A stretch of 41,450 bases of DNA, taken from positions 1 to 41,450 of the forward strand of contig CANDVA010000022.1 of the NCBI GenBank assembly GCA_947389015.1. The letters run 5' to 3'. This document shows positions 41,423 through 41,450 of this stretch, piece after piece. The notes beneath the pieces were generated by a model. That model was not told where the DNA came from and made no database searches. It was given only the letters and a program-made list of their open reading frames with translations. Made by a program: the position numbers and the translations under genes. Within the stretch, counting starts at the first letter, position 1. The number at the start of each line of letters is the position of its first letter. This stretch comes from an uncultured Clostridia bacterium (lineage in GTDB: Bacteria; Bacillota; Clostridia; Oscillospirales; Ruminococcaceae).

Positions 41423-41450
41423 CAGACTGTAGAAAAAATCCAGTAAAAGC

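Noticed and set aside
1-41450. CRISPR array, prophage genes, tRNA or rRNA genes
   Set aside because: No regularly spaced repeats, no phage structural genes, and no cloverleaf or rRNA sequence seen on reading the window.

Overview
The window looks like the chromosome of an anaerobic, spore-forming, plant-fibre-degrading member of the Clostridia (Bacillota), probably in or near Ruminococcus/Oscillospiraceae. The evidence is the spoVAC-spoVAD-spoVAEB spore operon, strong AGGAGG-type ribosome binding sites, many near-consensus TTGACA-17-TATAAT promoters in AT-rich gaps between GC-richer genes, and a GH5 endoglucanase, a GH130 mannosylglucose phosphorylase and a GH26-fold lipoprotein. The taxon is inferred; no rRNA or tRNA gene was seen.

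Layout. 1-2650: a lipoprotein (-) diverges from an acyl-CoA synthetase (+). 2657-6421: a seven-gene + operon (ppa, maf, an unknown, two GNATs, a rhomboid protease, a small membrane protein) ends at a terminator facing a GH5 lipoprotein cellulase (-). 7635-8031: first copy of an unusual repeat built almost entirely of short hairpins. 8119-10236: a chemoreceptor. 10235-15772 (-): a ribbon-helix-helix protein, two tandem paralogues with a possible SUKH-like C-terminal region, and clpB, apparently in one transcription unit. 15792-16192: a GC-rich island with no intact gene. 16254-16858: a 45-aa zinc-ribbon gene diverges from an XRE regulator over a pair of direct repeats. 16862-20949 (-): two stacked units, one with coaX and a probable pantothenate ECF S-component, the other with two GNATs, a cytidine-deaminase-like enzyme and an ABM monooxygenase. 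20977-24127 (+): a CPBP protease, then the spoVA operon. 24126-26498 (-): polysaccharide deacetylase, membrane-anchored unknown, HAD phosphatase and VOC protein.

From 26501 to 38665 ten + genes follow with almost no gaps: GH130, Nudix, SecA2-like ATPase, mnmE, two TrkA-type K+ channel regulators, an atypical HAD protein, a DUF4261-like protein, an FtsA-like ATPase with beta-grasp-like repeats, and a GH26-fold lipoprotein that has lost both catalytic glutamates. The second hairpin repeat (38666-38959) follows and touches the stop codon of a TetR regulator (-), which diverges from a glycogen branching enzyme (+).

How the genes fit together. Polysaccharide handling recurs: GH5 on beta-glucans, GH130 phosphorolysing mannosyl-glucose, a mannan-like GH26 fold that may only bind, and GlgB storing carbon under TetR control. 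The least explained features are the two hairpin elements, whose hairpins follow a consistent GC-RNA-GC triloop rule and show one inverted loop, the degenerate GH26, the FtsA-like fusion, and the RHH/paralogue-pair/clpB cluster.
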